64,000 nt of DNA from JACCYX01 sp964610045 (GTDB taxonomy: Bacteria; Chloroflexota; Chloroflexia; Thermomicrobiales; UBA6265). Below are positions 25,516 to 34,633 of this stretch, piece after piece. The DNA lies in contig CAZSUN010000004.1 of NCBI GenBank assembly GCA_964610045.1, positions 30,833 through 94,832 on the forward strand, in the 5' to 3' direction. The first letter of the stretch is position 1, and the number at the start of each line of letters is the position of its first letter. Position numbers and translations under genes: made by a program. Below the pieces are notes generated by a model that saw only the letters and a list, made by a program, of their open reading frames with translations, had not been told where the DNA came from and did no database searches.

Positions 25516-26715
25516 CTACGCCTTCCACTCTTGGCGCGGCATCACGCGCCACTCCTCGGCGAGCAGGTCGAACACCACGAAATTCCCGAGACCACCTTCG
25601 AATGGATACAGCCAGTTGATCCTTCCGGCCTCCCGGTATCCCTGCTTGCGCAGCGCCGCCGCCGAGCGCGTGTTCGGGAAGAGGACCCACGACTCGACCA
25701 TGTGCAGGCCAATCCGATCGAAGGCGTATTCCAGCAGGAGTTGCTTCGCCTCCGAGCCGTAACCGCCACCGCGGTAGTCGATCTCATCGAACCGGCTTCC
25801 GGTCTCGGCCGTGCGCTGCTCGTAATTCACGCCAATCAGGCCAACCCAGCCGATGCGCTCACCCGTCTCGCGCAGGCACACGGCGAACCCGATCCACGTC
25901 GGCCAGTCTGGCTTCTGGCCGTTCTCGATCCATTTTCGGAGTCCGACCGAACTGTCCAGGTGACGCCCGATTTCGAAAAACGATTCCGTCTCCTGCCGCA
26001 TCGACGCGACGATGTTCTCGGCATCGTCCGGTTCTTCCGGCCGGAGGTAGACCCGCTTGCCGATCATCACCGCGTTCGCGGGCGGATCGCCGTCGAGGTC
26101 AACCGGTGGCGGCACCGGTCGTGGCTCACCGGTGCCGGTGCGCTCCAGCGGTGCCTCGTTTGGGTCGCCCAGGTTGGCCATCCAGACTGGGCTGAGGTAC
26201 TCGTACACGAGCCGGTCGACGCGCCGGCCGTCACGCTCGTACATCTCGCGGAACCTGGCCGTCTGCCGCATGCCGAATGCTTCGATGGCCGTAATCACGA
26301 TCTCCTCGTTCGCCGCGAGCGACAGGGTGACCCCGACCTGGCCGCGCTCGTTGACGATCCAGTCCGCGACGATCGTCATCGCTTCGCCCTTCCAGGACTG
26401 ACCACGGTCGCCGTAGAGCGGATCGACCCGGGCATCCAGCCAGGGGTGGATGTCGCCCGAGTAGAGCGTGACGCTTCCAACGACGAGATCGTCCGCTTTT
26501 CGCACGATCGCCAGCAGGAGTTGATTCTCCTGATTGGGCAGCTTCTCCTCTATCCACTTCCCGGTGGCTTCCGGAGACCGGGGATAGAGTCCCTGCCGCC
26601 AGGACATCGCCCGTGCAGCGTCGATCTTCTCGATCCCGCGCAGGTAGATCTCTTCGCCAACGAGGAAGGTTTGCCCCTCGTGGCCGGGTATGGGGTCGCT
26701 TGTTGCTGTGGTCAT
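25516..26715 (-). CDS. double-GNAT N-acetyltransferase (second of tandem pair)
   Basis: 399 residues from ATG 26715. Two GNAT halves: the first (~15-190; FLVGEEIYLRGIE, VVGSVTLYSGDIHP) lacks a clear acetyl-CoA loop; the second (~230-390) keeps it as YRGGGYGSEAKQLLLEYAF followed by VLFPNTRSAAALRKQGY. The probable substrate is an amino group on a small molecule or protein N-terminus (RimJ/RimL-like). It is 4 bases overlapped with its paralogue upstream and clearly arose by gene duplication. Confidence 0.85.
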   Translation of the reverse strand: MTTATSDPIPGHEGQTFLVGEEIYLRGIEKIDAARAMSWRQGLYPRSPEATGKWIEEKLPNQENQLLLAIVRKADDLVVGSVTLYSGDIHPWLDARVDPLYGDRGQSWKGEAMTIVADWIVNERGQVGVTLSLAANEEIVITAIEAFGMRQTARFREMYERDGRRVDRLVYEYLSPVWMANLGDPNEAPLERTGTGEPRPVPPPVDLDGDPPANAVMIGKRVYLRPEEPDDAENIVASMRQETESFFEIGRHLDSSVGLRKWIENGQKPDWPTWIGFAVCLRETGERIGWVGLIGVNYEQRTAETGSRFDEIDYRGGGYGSEAKQLLLEYAFDRIGLHMVESWVLFPNTRSAAALRKQGYREAGRINWLYPFEGGLGNFVVFDLLAEEWRVMPRQEWKA

Positions 26716-27941
26716 TCGGTGTCCTCTCGCGCAGCGGTGCGCGGCATCGCTCGCCAATCGGCGGCGAGCAGGTCGAAACAGGCGATGTTTTCGAACGTCC
26801 CGAACGATGGGAACACCCAGTGCATGCGGCCGGCATCCTGGTACCCCTGCTTGCGCAGCGCCGCCGCCGAGCGGGTGTTCGGGAAGATCACGAACGACTG
26901 GAGCGAATGGAGCCCCAGCGTGTTGAAGGCGTAGTCGAAGAGCAGGTGCTTCGCCTCGGAGCCGTAGCCACCGCCGCGAAACTCGTCGCGGAAGATCTCG
27001 CTTTCCGACTCCGCGTAGCCGTTGATGCGGTCGATGTCACCGATGCCGACCTGGCCGATCAGTTCGTCCGTCGAACGCAGGCACACCGCGAACCGGACCG
27101 ACGATGGCACGTCTTCCTTCTCATCACCCTCTACCCAACTGGCATAACCAGGCGCCGAGCGCATCCAGCGCCCCGCATCCCAGGTGGTGTCGGGTTCCTG
27201 GCGCGAGAGTGCGGCCACGATCGGGCCGTCGCTCTTCTGGCGTGGCCGCAGGTAGACTCGCTCGCCGACCTTCACCGCATTCGCGGGCGGATCGCCATTG
27301 AGGGTGACATTCGCCGGCACCGGGCGTGCCTCACCCGTCCCGGTTCGCGGCAGGTCGATCCCGGCAGGATCGCCAAGCCGCGCGATCGAGGTGGGATTCA
27401 TGTATTCGAACCCAAGTCCGTCGCTCCGCCCGCCCCAGGTGCGGATCTGCTCCCGGAACCGGACGGTTTGCCGCGCCCCGATCCCGGTGAGGGCGTCGAT
27501 GACCCGGTCTTCATCAGCGCCGAGCCAGATCGAGAGGCGCGGGCGCTGGTGCTCGATCCCGAGCCACGGGAATGCGATCGACAGCGCTTCCGCCTTCCAG
27601 ATCGCGGCACGTTCGCCGTACATCGGGTCCACGTAGACCCGGGTCCAGGTCGTGGGGTCGTAGCGCCAGGTGCGGATGCTGCCGACGGGCACATCGTTGT
27701 CCTTGCGAACGATGACGTACATGCCCATCCGGCGCTCGTCCGGGAACTTTTCCTTGATCCAGTGTTCATACCAGCTCGTTGCGCGTGGCAGCAGCGGGTG
27801 CATCGACCAGGATTGGCCCCGTTTCGCATCAGGTACTTCGATGGCACGGAGATAGATGTGCTGGCCGACGAGGAATGCCTGCTTCTCGTGGCCAGTGCCC
27901 GGCACGGGTGTGACGGGCGTTGATTCGGTGGCGGTACTCAT
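26712..27941 (-). CDS. double-GNAT N-acetyltransferase (first of tandem pair)
   Basis: 409 residues from ATG 27941; GGAGG lies ten bases upstream. It has the same architecture as its neighbour: QAFLVGQHIYLRAIE at the first half, and in the second half FRGGGYGSEAKHLLFDYAF and VIFPNTRSAAALRKQGY, almost identical to the paralogue. The linker PRTGTGEARPVPANV is also shared. The first-half acetyl-CoA loop is degenerate. The stop overlaps the next start (ATGA). A possible 19-residue leader peptide lies 140 bases upstream. Confidence 0.85.
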   Translation of the reverse strand: MSTATESTPVTPVPGTGHEKQAFLVGQHIYLRAIEVPDAKRGQSWSMHPLLPRATSWYEHWIKEKFPDERRMGMYVIVRKDNDVPVGSIRTWRYDPTTWTRVYVDPMYGERAAIWKAEALSIAFPWLGIEHQRPRLSIWLGADEDRVIDALTGIGARQTVRFREQIRTWGGRSDGLGFEYMNPTSIARLGDPAGIDLPRTGTGEARPVPANVTLNGDPPANAVKVGERVYLRPRQKSDGPIVAALSRQEPDTTWDAGRWMRSAPGYASWVEGDEKEDVPSSVRFAVCLRSTDELIGQVGIGDIDRINGYAESESEIFRDEFRGGGYGSEAKHLLFDYAFNTLGLHSLQSFVIFPNTRSAAALRKQGYQDAGRMHWVFPSFGTFENIACFDLLAADWRAMPRTAAREDTE

Positions 27942-28083
27942 GAAGGGAGGTCCTCCAGACAGGCGGAGTGACATCGCCGGTCGCGCAGGCAGCACGCAGG
28001 GCTCCCCTCGGCGAGGCGATATCAGGCGATAGGTTGCATCGATCGAATGGAAGCGTGCCGGATTCGACAGGAAACCGGGAACG

Positions 28084-28143
28084 TCAGGCGTTCGCCACCA
28101 GCAGGGCGGCCAATGGGCCGGCCAGGTTGAGGATCTGGAGCAT
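28084..28143 (-). CDS. possible 19-residue hydrophobic leader or membrane peptide
   Basis: The ORF reads MLQILNLAGPLAALLVANA and stop. AAGGGGAG lies six bases before its ATG, one of the better ribosome sites in the window. It sits ~140 bases upstream of the tandem GNAT operon and downstream of two hairpins and a TATGAT box. Short leader ORFs like this precede some inducible resistance genes; a small membrane protein is another reading. It is too short for codon evidence, so the call rests on the ribosome site and position. Confidence 0.35.
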   Translation of the reverse strand: MLQILNLAGPLAALLVANA

Positions 28144-28266
28144 CAGGCGCTCCCCTTTCTGCACGTGCGAACCGGCCTCATGCAAACCCGCCGGATGGCG
28201 GGCGAAGGGCACGGATCTGCTGGGCCTCGAGTACCCGAGGGATTCGAGGCTCGACATGATGGAGAC

Positions 28267-28325
28267 GTTGCATCGTCGCAACCTGCACCATCGGTGCACA
28301 GGGGTCAACGTCATCGCCCATCATA
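28267..28325 (-). promoter_or_regulatory. candidate promoter and 5' hairpins upstream of the GNAT operon
   Basis: On the minus strand TATGAT (28320-28325) is followed by TGCACC-GAT-GGTGCA (28284-28298) and GTTGC..GCAAC (28267-28282), two adjacent stem-loops, before the 19-residue ORF. No clear -35 box is seen. The remaining parts of 27942-28542 hold no gene that I can support. Confidence 0.35.
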
Positions 28326-28542
28326 GCGACTCGATTCCCGAATTGATACCCCTGAATACGCGCATCTCCGGTAAGCGAAATCGCGGTCCGCGCGTGATCT
28401 GCGAATCAGCACATCGCCTGGATGTCTGCGTTTCCGTATTCCGTCACGATGGGGGGTCGCGCGGTGCGGGCAACTCCGGTACGCTGCCGCCGTCGATACA
28501 GGCGGTGGCACGGCATCGCCTGGGCGGGCTGGAGGCGGGACG

Positions 28543-29553
28543 ATGACGGGTGAAACGAGGCCGCTGCTGGCAATCACGATGGGCGATCCGGCCGGGATCG
28601 GGCCCGAAGTCATCCTCAAGGCCCTGCGCGATCCCGTGGTGCACGAAACCGCTCGTCCGCTCGTGATCGGCGACCGCCGGACGCTGGAACGCGCCGCCGC
28701 CTGGGTCGGGACCGACAACCTCGTGATCGAGACGGTCACCGATCCGGGACAGGCAACCTACGGACCGGGGATGTTGACCCTCCTCGATCTCGATTCCGCG
28801 CCACCGGGTGGCTACCCGGTGGGGGAAGTGACCCCCGATGCCGGTTGGGCGGCGGTGGAATGCGTGTTCCGCGCCTGCGACCTGGCGCTGGCCGGTGCGG
28901 TCGATGCCGTTGTCACCGCCCCGCTGAACAAGGCCGCCATGCACGCCGCCGGGTACGCCTTTCCCGGGCATACCGAACTCCTGGCCGAGCGTACCGGCGC
29001 CACCCGGGTCAGCATGCTGTTGATTGGCCCCAACTTGCGGGTGGTCCACGTCAGTACCCACGTCGCGCTGGCCGAGGCGATCCGGCGGGTAACCCGGCGG
29101 CGGGTTGACGAGGTGATCGAGATCGCCTGGGAATCGTGCCGGATGCTCGGGATCGCAGAACCGCGGATCGCGGTGGCCGGCTTGAACCCGCACGCCAGCG
29201 AAGGCGGCCTGTTCGGCGACGAGGAGGCGCGGGAGGTGATCCCGGCCATCGAGGACGCCCGGGCCCGGGGCCGCAACGTCAGCGACCCGCAGCCACCGGA
29301 TACGGTATTCCTGCGGGCGACGAAGGGCCACTACGACATCGTGGTGGCGATGTATCACGATCAGGGGCATATCCCGATGAAACTGCTGGCGTTCGACTCC
29401 GGGGTGAATGTCAGCATCGGGTTGCCGATCATCCGGACCTCGGTCGACCATGGCACGGCGTTCGATATTGCCGGAACCGGCGTCGCGGGCGAATCGAGCA
29501 TGCTCGCCGCGATCGATGTCGCGGTCCAGATGGCCAGCGCGAAGCGGTCCTGA
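28543..29553 (+). CDS. pdxA2: PdxA-family 4-phosphate dehydrogenase (PdxA2-like, acid-sugar catabolism)
   Basis: 336 residues. Family landmarks: ITMGDPAGIGPEVILKAL at the start, PLNKAAMHAAGYAFPGHTE with a metal-binding His, ISTG-equivalent VHVSTHVALAEAI, GLNPHASEGGLFGDEE, and MYHDQGHIPMKLLAF. PdxA makes vitamin B6 precursor; the PdxA2 branch instead oxidises and decarboxylates 4-phospho-threonate or -erythronate to dihydroxyacetone phosphate. The next gene is a four-carbon acid-sugar kinase, which strongly favours the catabolic role. Confidence 0.88.
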   Translation: MTGETRPLLAITMGDPAGIGPEVILKALRDPVVHETARPLVIGDRRTLERAAAWVGTDNLVIETVTDPGQATYGPGMLTLLDLDSAPPGGYPVGEVTPDAGWAAVECVFRACDLALAGAVDAVVTAPLNKAAMHAAGYAFPGHTELLAERTGATRVSMLLIGPNLRVVHVSTHVALAEAIRRVTRRRVDEVIEIAWESCRMLGIAEPRIAVAGLNPHASEGGLFGDEEAREVIPAIEDARARGRNVSDPQPPDTVFLRATKGHYDIVVAMYHDQGHIPMKLLAFDSGVNVSIGLPIIRTSVDHGTAFDIAGTGVAGESSMLAAIDVAVQMASAKRS

Positions 29554-29573
29554 CGGGACAGGGAGACAGGACT

Positions 29574-30734
29574 GTGGTCCGCCTGGCGATCTTCGCCGAC
29601 GACCTGACGGGTGCCGCCGATGCTGGCGGCGGCTTCGCGGCGCTCGGACTGGCGACAACCCTTGCATTCGGTGATATCCGCGCGGACGATGCCGATATCC
29701 TGGTCCGGTCCACCGGTAGCCGTGGCCTGCCGATCGCCGAGGCGATGGCGGTCAACCGCGAGTTGTCGGCTTCATTGCCGTACGAGGTGCTCACCTACAA
29801 GAAGATCGACTCGATGCTGCGCGGTCACCCCTGCGCCGAACTCGGCGCGGTCCTGGATGGCCGCGATGAGATCCGCGCCCTCGTGGCGCCCGCCCTCCCG
29901 GCCGAACGGCGCACGACCGTCGGCGGCTACCAGCGCATCGGCAGTTCGCGCACCATCGACCTTTCGGCGACGTTTGGTTGCCGCCCGGACCTGCCGGCCC
30001 GCCGGATCGACCTGTGGACGGTGCAGCAGGGCGGCGGGGCGGTGGCCGAGGCGATCGAGATGGCTGGCGTCGGGATGCTGGTGGCCGACGCGGTGACGGA
30101 CGCCGATCTCTCGGCAATCGCCCTCGGTGCGATTGCCAGCGGCATCAGGGTGGTGGCCGGGTCTGCCGGGTTGGCGCGACAGCTCGCGGTCGTGCTCGCC
30201 GGGCTTCGCCGCCGGCGGACGATCGAGTGGATTCAGGGGCCGGTCCTGGTCGTCGCGGCCAGCCGGAACCCGGCGACTGCCGCCCAGGTCAACGCGCTCG
30301 CGGCGGCTGGGATTCCGGTTCTCCGGCCGTCGGAAGCGATGTTGCACGGCGACGACCTGGAACACGCGCCGGTGGTGGACGAGGTGGCATCGGCCCTCGC
30401 CAGCGGCCAGCGGGCGGTGCTGACCACGGTCGGCATGGATGCCTCGCGTCAGGGCGGCGCATTCGTTGCCAGGGCCTTGGGCGAGATCGTGCTTGGCGTT
30501 GCGGAACGGATCGGGCTTGGCGGCCTCGTCCTGACCGGTGGCGATGTCGCGGCTGCCGTGATCGACCGGGTCGGGGCGCAGGCTATCACGCTTGGCGGCG
30601 AGGTCCTGCCGGCGATCCCGTGGGGCGTGCTGCAGTCGTCCATCGCGCCGGGGTGCCGGGTCGTCACCAAGGCCGGCAGCTTCGGCGATCCGGACGCCCT
30701 CCTGGCTTGCGTAACCTTCCTGCAGACCGGCTGA
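29574..30734 (+). CDS. four-carbon acid-sugar kinase (DUF1537 family, DtnK/OtnK-like)
   Basis: 386 residues from GTG 29574, with GGGAGACAGG upstream and a 20-base gap after pdxA2. The family signature FADDLTGAADAGGGFA is at the start; ILVRSTGSRGL and YKKIDSMLRGHP follow, and the C-terminal nucleotide-binding part has VLTGGDVAAAV and TKAGSFGDPDAL. The family phosphorylates D-threonate, L-threonate or D-erythronate at C4, giving the substrate of PdxA2. The two genes form a minimal operon; which acid is used is not visible. Confidence 0.9.
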   Translation: MVRLAIFADDLTGAADAGGGFAALGLATTLAFGDIRADDADILVRSTGSRGLPIAEAMAVNRELSASLPYEVLTYKKIDSMLRGHPCAELGAVLDGRDEIRALVAPALPAERRTTVGGYQRIGSSRTIDLSATFGCRPDLPARRIDLWTVQQGGGAVAEAIEMAGVGMLVADAVTDADLSAIALGAIASGIRVVAGSAGLARQLAVVLAGLRRRRTIEWIQGPVLVVAASRNPATAAQVNALAAAGIPVLRPSEAMLHGDDLEHAPVVDEVASALASGQRAVLTTVGMDASRQGGAFVARALGEIVLGVAERIGLGGLVLTGGDVAAAVIDRVGAQAITLGGEVLPAIPWGVLQSSIAPGCRVVTKAGSFGDPDALLACVTFLQTG

Positions 30735-30858
30735 TACCGGGTCCGGATGAACACCAATGGATCGCCGTCGTCGGGCGGACCCTCTGTGGTCGTCCGTGCG
30801 CGGCACGCGCCCATTTGTCCGTGCGGGAGGTCGTTTCCATCTCCGATCCAGATACCTG

Positions 30859-30890
30859 ACGATACCGAAGCCGGACGATCGGTATTGTTT
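30859..30890 (+). terminator. terminator after the acid-sugar operon
   Basis: ATACCGA (30862-30868) and TCGGTAT (30879-30885) pair, extended by outer ACG/TGT, followed by a T-rich GTTT. It lies between the convergent kinase and flavin-reductase genes. Confidence 0.5.
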
Positions 30891-30893
30891 GGA

Positions 30894-31562
30894 TCAGCCC
30901 TCGGACGCGAGTTCGGCGGGGATCGTGGTCCGGCCCCGGAGGTGGGTGGAGAACGAGACGAGTTCCGCCACCATCAGGTCCAGCCGGTGCTCGATCTTTG
31001 GGTTTGTAATGGTGACCTGCTCACGGTCGATGCAGTTCTCCGGCACCGCGATATGGGTGGGGATTGAAATGCCTTTCAGGCCCCGCACGCAGTGGGTCAG
31101 CGCCTGGAGCACGCCCATCGCGGTCATGCCGCCATAGGCCATCAACCCCACCGGCTTCCCGGCGAGATAGGGTGGATTGTCCTTGCCCAGGAAGATCAAC
31201 AGGTCCAGCACGTTCTTGATCGCGCCCGATACGGTGCCGTGGTAGGTGGGCGAGCAGATGATGATGCCGTCGGCCCGACGCACCTGGTCCAGCAGCCAGG
31301 CCAGCGTGGGCGGGTAGTCGTCCAGCCGCCACTCGGTATGCAGCAGTGGCAGGTTGAGATCGTAGACGGTGGCGAGGGTCGTTTCGCACCCCAGCGACTC
31401 CGCCTTGCACAACGCCTCCTGCAGCGGCACCAGGCTCCACGACTTCGCGCTGGTCGTGCCGCCGATGCCGAGGATGCGCACCGGACCGGACGGTGGACGG
31501 GTCGCGGGAACTGGCTGCAACTGTACGACGTTCGGCGGGGTGGCGGCGGGGGCGTTGGTCAT
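30894..31562 (-). CDS. NADPH-dependent FMN reductase-family flavoprotein
   Basis: 222 residues from ATG 31562. After a ~30-residue Pro-rich N-terminus the flavodoxin-like core starts RILGIGGTTSAKSWSLVP (phosphate-binding loop), then IIICSPTYHGTVSGAIKNVL, the classic FMN-binding stretch, and VGLMAYGGMTAMGVLQAL. It should reduce FMN or a quinone/chromate-type acceptor with NAD(P)H. The next 665 bases upstream (31563-32227) carry only a repeat and a promoter-like TATAGT. Confidence 0.9.
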   Translation of the reverse strand: MTNAPAATPPNVVQLQPVPATRPPSGPVRILGIGGTTSAKSWSLVPLQEALCKAESLGCETTLATVYDLNLPLLHTEWRLDDYPPTLAWLLDQVRRADGIIICSPTYHGTVSGAIKNVLDLLIFLGKDNPPYLAGKPVGLMAYGGMTAMGVLQALTHCVRGLKGISIPTHIAVPENCIDREQVTITNPKIEHRLDLMVAELVSFSTHLRGRTTIPAELASEG

Positions 31563-31807
31563 CCCGGGTGGACCTTTCGCGACGGGGTGGAGGCGGGCGA
31601 CTCCCGGTACCAGCATAGCCGGGTGAGGCCGGGTTCGGCACGCGCGAGGGGCCAGAACGTGCGAACCGGCCGCCACAGTCCCCGATTGCGGTGGACCTTA
31701 TCAGACCGGGAGGAATATAACAAGGATTCTCTTGGAGTATCTGATGCTGATCTGCGACCCGTGTGTCGCGGCATTCCTCTGATTGTCCTCTGGACGCCTG
31801 GCGAATT

Positions 31808-31881
31808 GGCAGGGAAGGCCTTTCCGGCGCACATTCGATCAGCCCTGTCGGCTCGTGCCTCCGCCGGAGAATGGCCTTCCT
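31808..31881. repeat. family C hairpin element
   Basis: GGCAGGGAAGGCCTTTCCGG on the left and CCGCCGGAGAATGGCCTTCC on the right pair through a ~70-base unit. Related units are at 40413-40488 and 47668-47737 (shared core TTCCGGCGCAC ... CCGG.AATG.CCTCCC). No gene lies in the surrounding region. Confidence 0.5.
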
Positions 31882-32227
31882 CATCGTTGCCATGTCCGGC
31901 TCCACGTAGGGGAAGCCGCAGTCGCACGATACGCCCAACCAAGCGCGATCAGGCGGCTGTGTCGGCCCGTTCCCGGCATTTCCGTCCGCGGGACGTGTTC
32001 CGGCCGCCCAGTTCGCCGTGCGTCCCGGCCGTCGCGCCTCTGGTCGTTGGGGGACTTCCGGAGTGCGCCTGCCCCTCTGCTATAGTGGGCCTTCCACCAC
32101 AGGGGTCTGCTTGGCAGATGGCGCGGCACGCAGGTGCCGGGTTGCGTGTCTTCGGCCAGGCGCGTCTCGTGGCGGGCAGGGGATGCAACGGAGCGTCCCG
32201 GAAGGCTCGTGAACGAAGGAGTTCTCG

Positions 32228-33442
32228 ATGCAGGAAATACTGGAACGGTCGGACCTGCGGGTTCCAATCCGGATTTGGCTGCCGGCGGCGGACATCGAGC
32301 CGGCGGCGATGGAACAACTCGAACAGGCGGCGCGTCACCCCGAGGTGGCAACCGCCATTGCCGTGATGCCGGATTGCCACGTCGGCTTCGGCGTCACCAT
32401 CGGCTGCGTCTTTCCCACGCGCGATGCGGTGGTGCCGAATGCTGTTGGCGTCGATATCGGCTGCGGCATCTGCGCGATCGATACCGGCATCGCGCTCGAC
32501 CGCGAACAGATGGGGAGGCACTTCTGGCGGCAGTGGGTTGGCGATGTCAACCGCAACGTGCCGGCCGGGTTCTCGGTGCACAAGCAGCCGCAGGACCTCG
32601 GGCCGCTCGACCGGAAGCTGCGGGCAACGACCCTGCAACCGCTGATGCGGCAGAAGGCCGCCGTCCAGCTGGGTACGCTTGGCGGCGGCAACCACTTCCT
32701 GGAAGCGCAGGTGGATGAGCGGGGCATCGTCTGGCTGATGGTGCACTCCGGCTCCCGCAACCTCGGGCTCAGGATCGCGAAGCACTACAACGACCTGGCG
32801 ATCGAAATCACCCGGCAGCGCCAACTCGCCGTGAGCAAGGACCTGGCGTCCCTGCCGGTCGACGACCGGACCGGGCAGGACTACATCGCCGACATGGCCT
32901 GGGCAACCGATTTCGCCCTCGCCAGCCGCCGGCAGATGGCTGCGATGCTGCTTGCCTCGTTCCACCGCGGCCTGGAGCAGGCGAAACTCGGGCACCTGGT
33001 GACTGATGGTGGCGGGGAGGTCATCAACATCCACCACAACTTCGCCCAGCTCGAAGAGCACGGGGGTGAACGGGTGATGGTGCACCGGAAGGGCGCGACC
33101 AGCGCCGATGCCGGTCAGTTGGGCATCATTCCCGGCTCGATGGGGTCGAACAGCTACATCGTCCGTGGCCGCGGCAGCGAGGCGAGTTTCCGCTCGTGTT
33201 CGCACGGCGCGGGCAGGGTCATGAGCCGGAGCGCGGCCCGGAAGACCATCACCGAGCGCGCGTTCTCGGCCTCGCTGGAAGGGACCTGGTCGAAGGCGTC
33301 GATGAACTACGTCGACGAAGCGCCACCGGCGTACAAGGATGTCGAGGAGGTGATCGCCCGCCAGGCGGACCTGGTGGATGTCGTCCATACCCTGACCCCG
33401 ATCGTGACGGTCAAGGGCGACAGCCGCGCCCGCGAGGACTGA
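32228..33442 (+). CDS. rtcB: RtcB-family RNA ligase
   Basis: 404 residues; GAAGGAGTTCTCG precedes the ATG, and TATAGT (32081-32086) may be the -10. The RtcB core is complete: MPDCHVGFG, VGVDIGCGICAID (metal-binding Asp and Cys), LGTLGGGNHFLEAQ, MVHSGSRNLG, INIHHNFAQLEEHGG, and SCSHGAGRVMSR carrying the His that takes GMP. RtcB joins 2',3'-cyclic phosphate ends to 5'-OH ends in tRNA or damaged RNA, using GTP and manganese. No archease partner is visible nearby. Confidence 0.95.
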   Translation: MQEILERSDLRVPIRIWLPAADIEPAAMEQLEQAARHPEVATAIAVMPDCHVGFGVTIGCVFPTRDAVVPNAVGVDIGCGICAIDTGIALDREQMGRHFWRQWVGDVNRNVPAGFSVHKQPQDLGPLDRKLRATTLQPLMRQKAAVQLGTLGGGNHFLEAQVDERGIVWLMVHSGSRNLGLRIAKHYNDLAIEITRQRQLAVSKDLASLPVDDRTGQDYIADMAWATDFALASRRQMAAMLLASFHRGLEQAKLGHLVTDGGGEVINIHHNFAQLEEHGGERVMVHRKGATSADAGQLGIIPGSMGSNSYIVRGRGSEASFRSCSHGAGRVMSRSAARKTITERAFSASLEGTWSKASMNYVDEAPPAYKDVEEVIARQADLVDVVHTLTPIVTVKGDSRARED

Positions 33443-33473
33443 CGATGCGCGGGGCGGCGCTGGCGCAGGCTTG

Positions 33474-33504
33474 CCGGGTACCATGATGCAATCATGGTAC
33501 CCGG
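33474..33504. terminator. perfect 14-base-stem hairpin after rtcB
   Basis: CCGGGTACCATGAT (33474-33487) and ATCATGGTACCCGG (33491-33504) are perfect complements across three bases, between rtcB and the MscS gene. There is no T run. It is probably a transcription or processing signal, but an operator is possible. Confidence 0.5.
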
Positions 33505-33540
33505 TGGGTGGGCGAATGGCGCGGCGTTGAGGAGTCGGGG

Positions 33541-34410
33541 ATGCGGTGGTCCGCAATGCTGGGGCTGATTCAGGCAACCCCGACCGCGTTTCCGCCGGAA
33601 AGCGACCGGCGGCGAGACCCCCTGGGATCTGCCGCGAAGGCGGTCTGGAACCAGTTCGTCGAACTGCTCAACTGGCTTGGCGGGATATCGGTAACCCTGC
33701 TGATCGCCGGTATTGTCATCTTCCTCATCATCTGGAGCACCGGGCGGCTCCGTCGTCGCCTGCGCACCACTCTCGAAGCGCGGACGAAGGGCAGGAACAA
33801 TCTGCCCGCCCTGGTCGACAACCTTCTCCAGATCGGCATCTACATCTTCGCCGCCCTGTTCGCCTTCACCGCCCTCGGGGCCGATTCGTCAGCGTTCGTG
33901 CAGGCGTTCGGTCTGATCACCGCCGCTATCTCGCTCTCGTTGCAGGACGTCCTGAAGAACTTTGTCGCCGGCATTTACCTGCTGGCGGAAGAGCCCTTCT
34001 CGAACGGCGACCGTCTTGAAGTCTCGGGGCAGGTCGGCGCGGTCGAGCGGGTGAATGTCCGCACCACCGTTATCCGGAACGACAAGGCCGAGCAGGTGCT
34101 GGTTCCGAACTACGAAGTGTTCAGCAAGGTGGTCACCAATCGCAGCACCTACAACCTGCGATCGCTGACCATCGCGATCGAGGATGCGAAACATCCCTAT
34201 CCCGATGTTCTGGACGGCCAGGCAACCTGGTTCGACGGGATCGAAGGGATGTCCAAACTGGTCCCGAAAATCGACGTGACCAAAGTCGGACCGGGTGGCT
34301 GCAACCTGACGGTCACGGTGTGGGTCAAGCCCGGCCGGGATGTCCAGCATGCCGTGATCGCCCGCCTCGTCGAACGCTTCCCCGACGCCACCCTGACGAT
34401 CTCCGCGTGA
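33541..34410 (+). CDS. MscS-family mechanosensitive channel
   Basis: 289 residues from ATG 33541 (GAGGAG six bases upstream; an ATG at 33508 is less likely). A hydrophobic helix at ~45-65 and a second at ~95-115 precede the pore helix and MscS beta domain: SLSLQDVLKNFVAGIYLLAE, PFSNGDRLEV, VGAVERVNVRTTVIRNDKAE, VLVPNYEVFSKVVTN. MscS channels open under membrane tension and protect against osmotic down-shock. It is short, with only about three membrane helices, typical of the smallest type. Confidence 0.93.
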   Translation: MRWSAMLGLIQATPTAFPPESDRRRDPLGSAAKAVWNQFVELLNWLGGISVTLLIAGIVIFLIIWSTGRLRRRLRTTLEARTKGRNNLPALVDNLLQIGIYIFAALFAFTALGADSSAFVQAFGLITAAISLSLQDVLKNFVAGIYLLAEEPFSNGDRLEVSGQVGAVERVNVRTTVIRNDKAEQVLVPNYEVFSKVVTNRSTYNLRSLTIAIEDAKHPYPDVLDGQATWFDGIEGMSKLVPKIDVTKVGPGGCNLTVTVWVKPGRDVQHAVIARLVERFPDATLTISA

Positions 34411-34633
34411 TGTGACCTGGCGGAGGACGGGGAGTGGCCAGTTGCTGTCGAAATAATGAAGATCGACCCACAGTTCCGCACGGTCGTAGACGGGCGGCAA
34501 CCAGATATGCCAATCCGGCGATGCAGGCGCACATGCGTGGCCGATGCACCCGCGGCCCGAACCGTGTCTTCGTAGCGTCGCCCCGCCGGAGCAGGCTGTA
34601 AATGGATCGGAAGTGCTATCCGCCATGCGGCCG

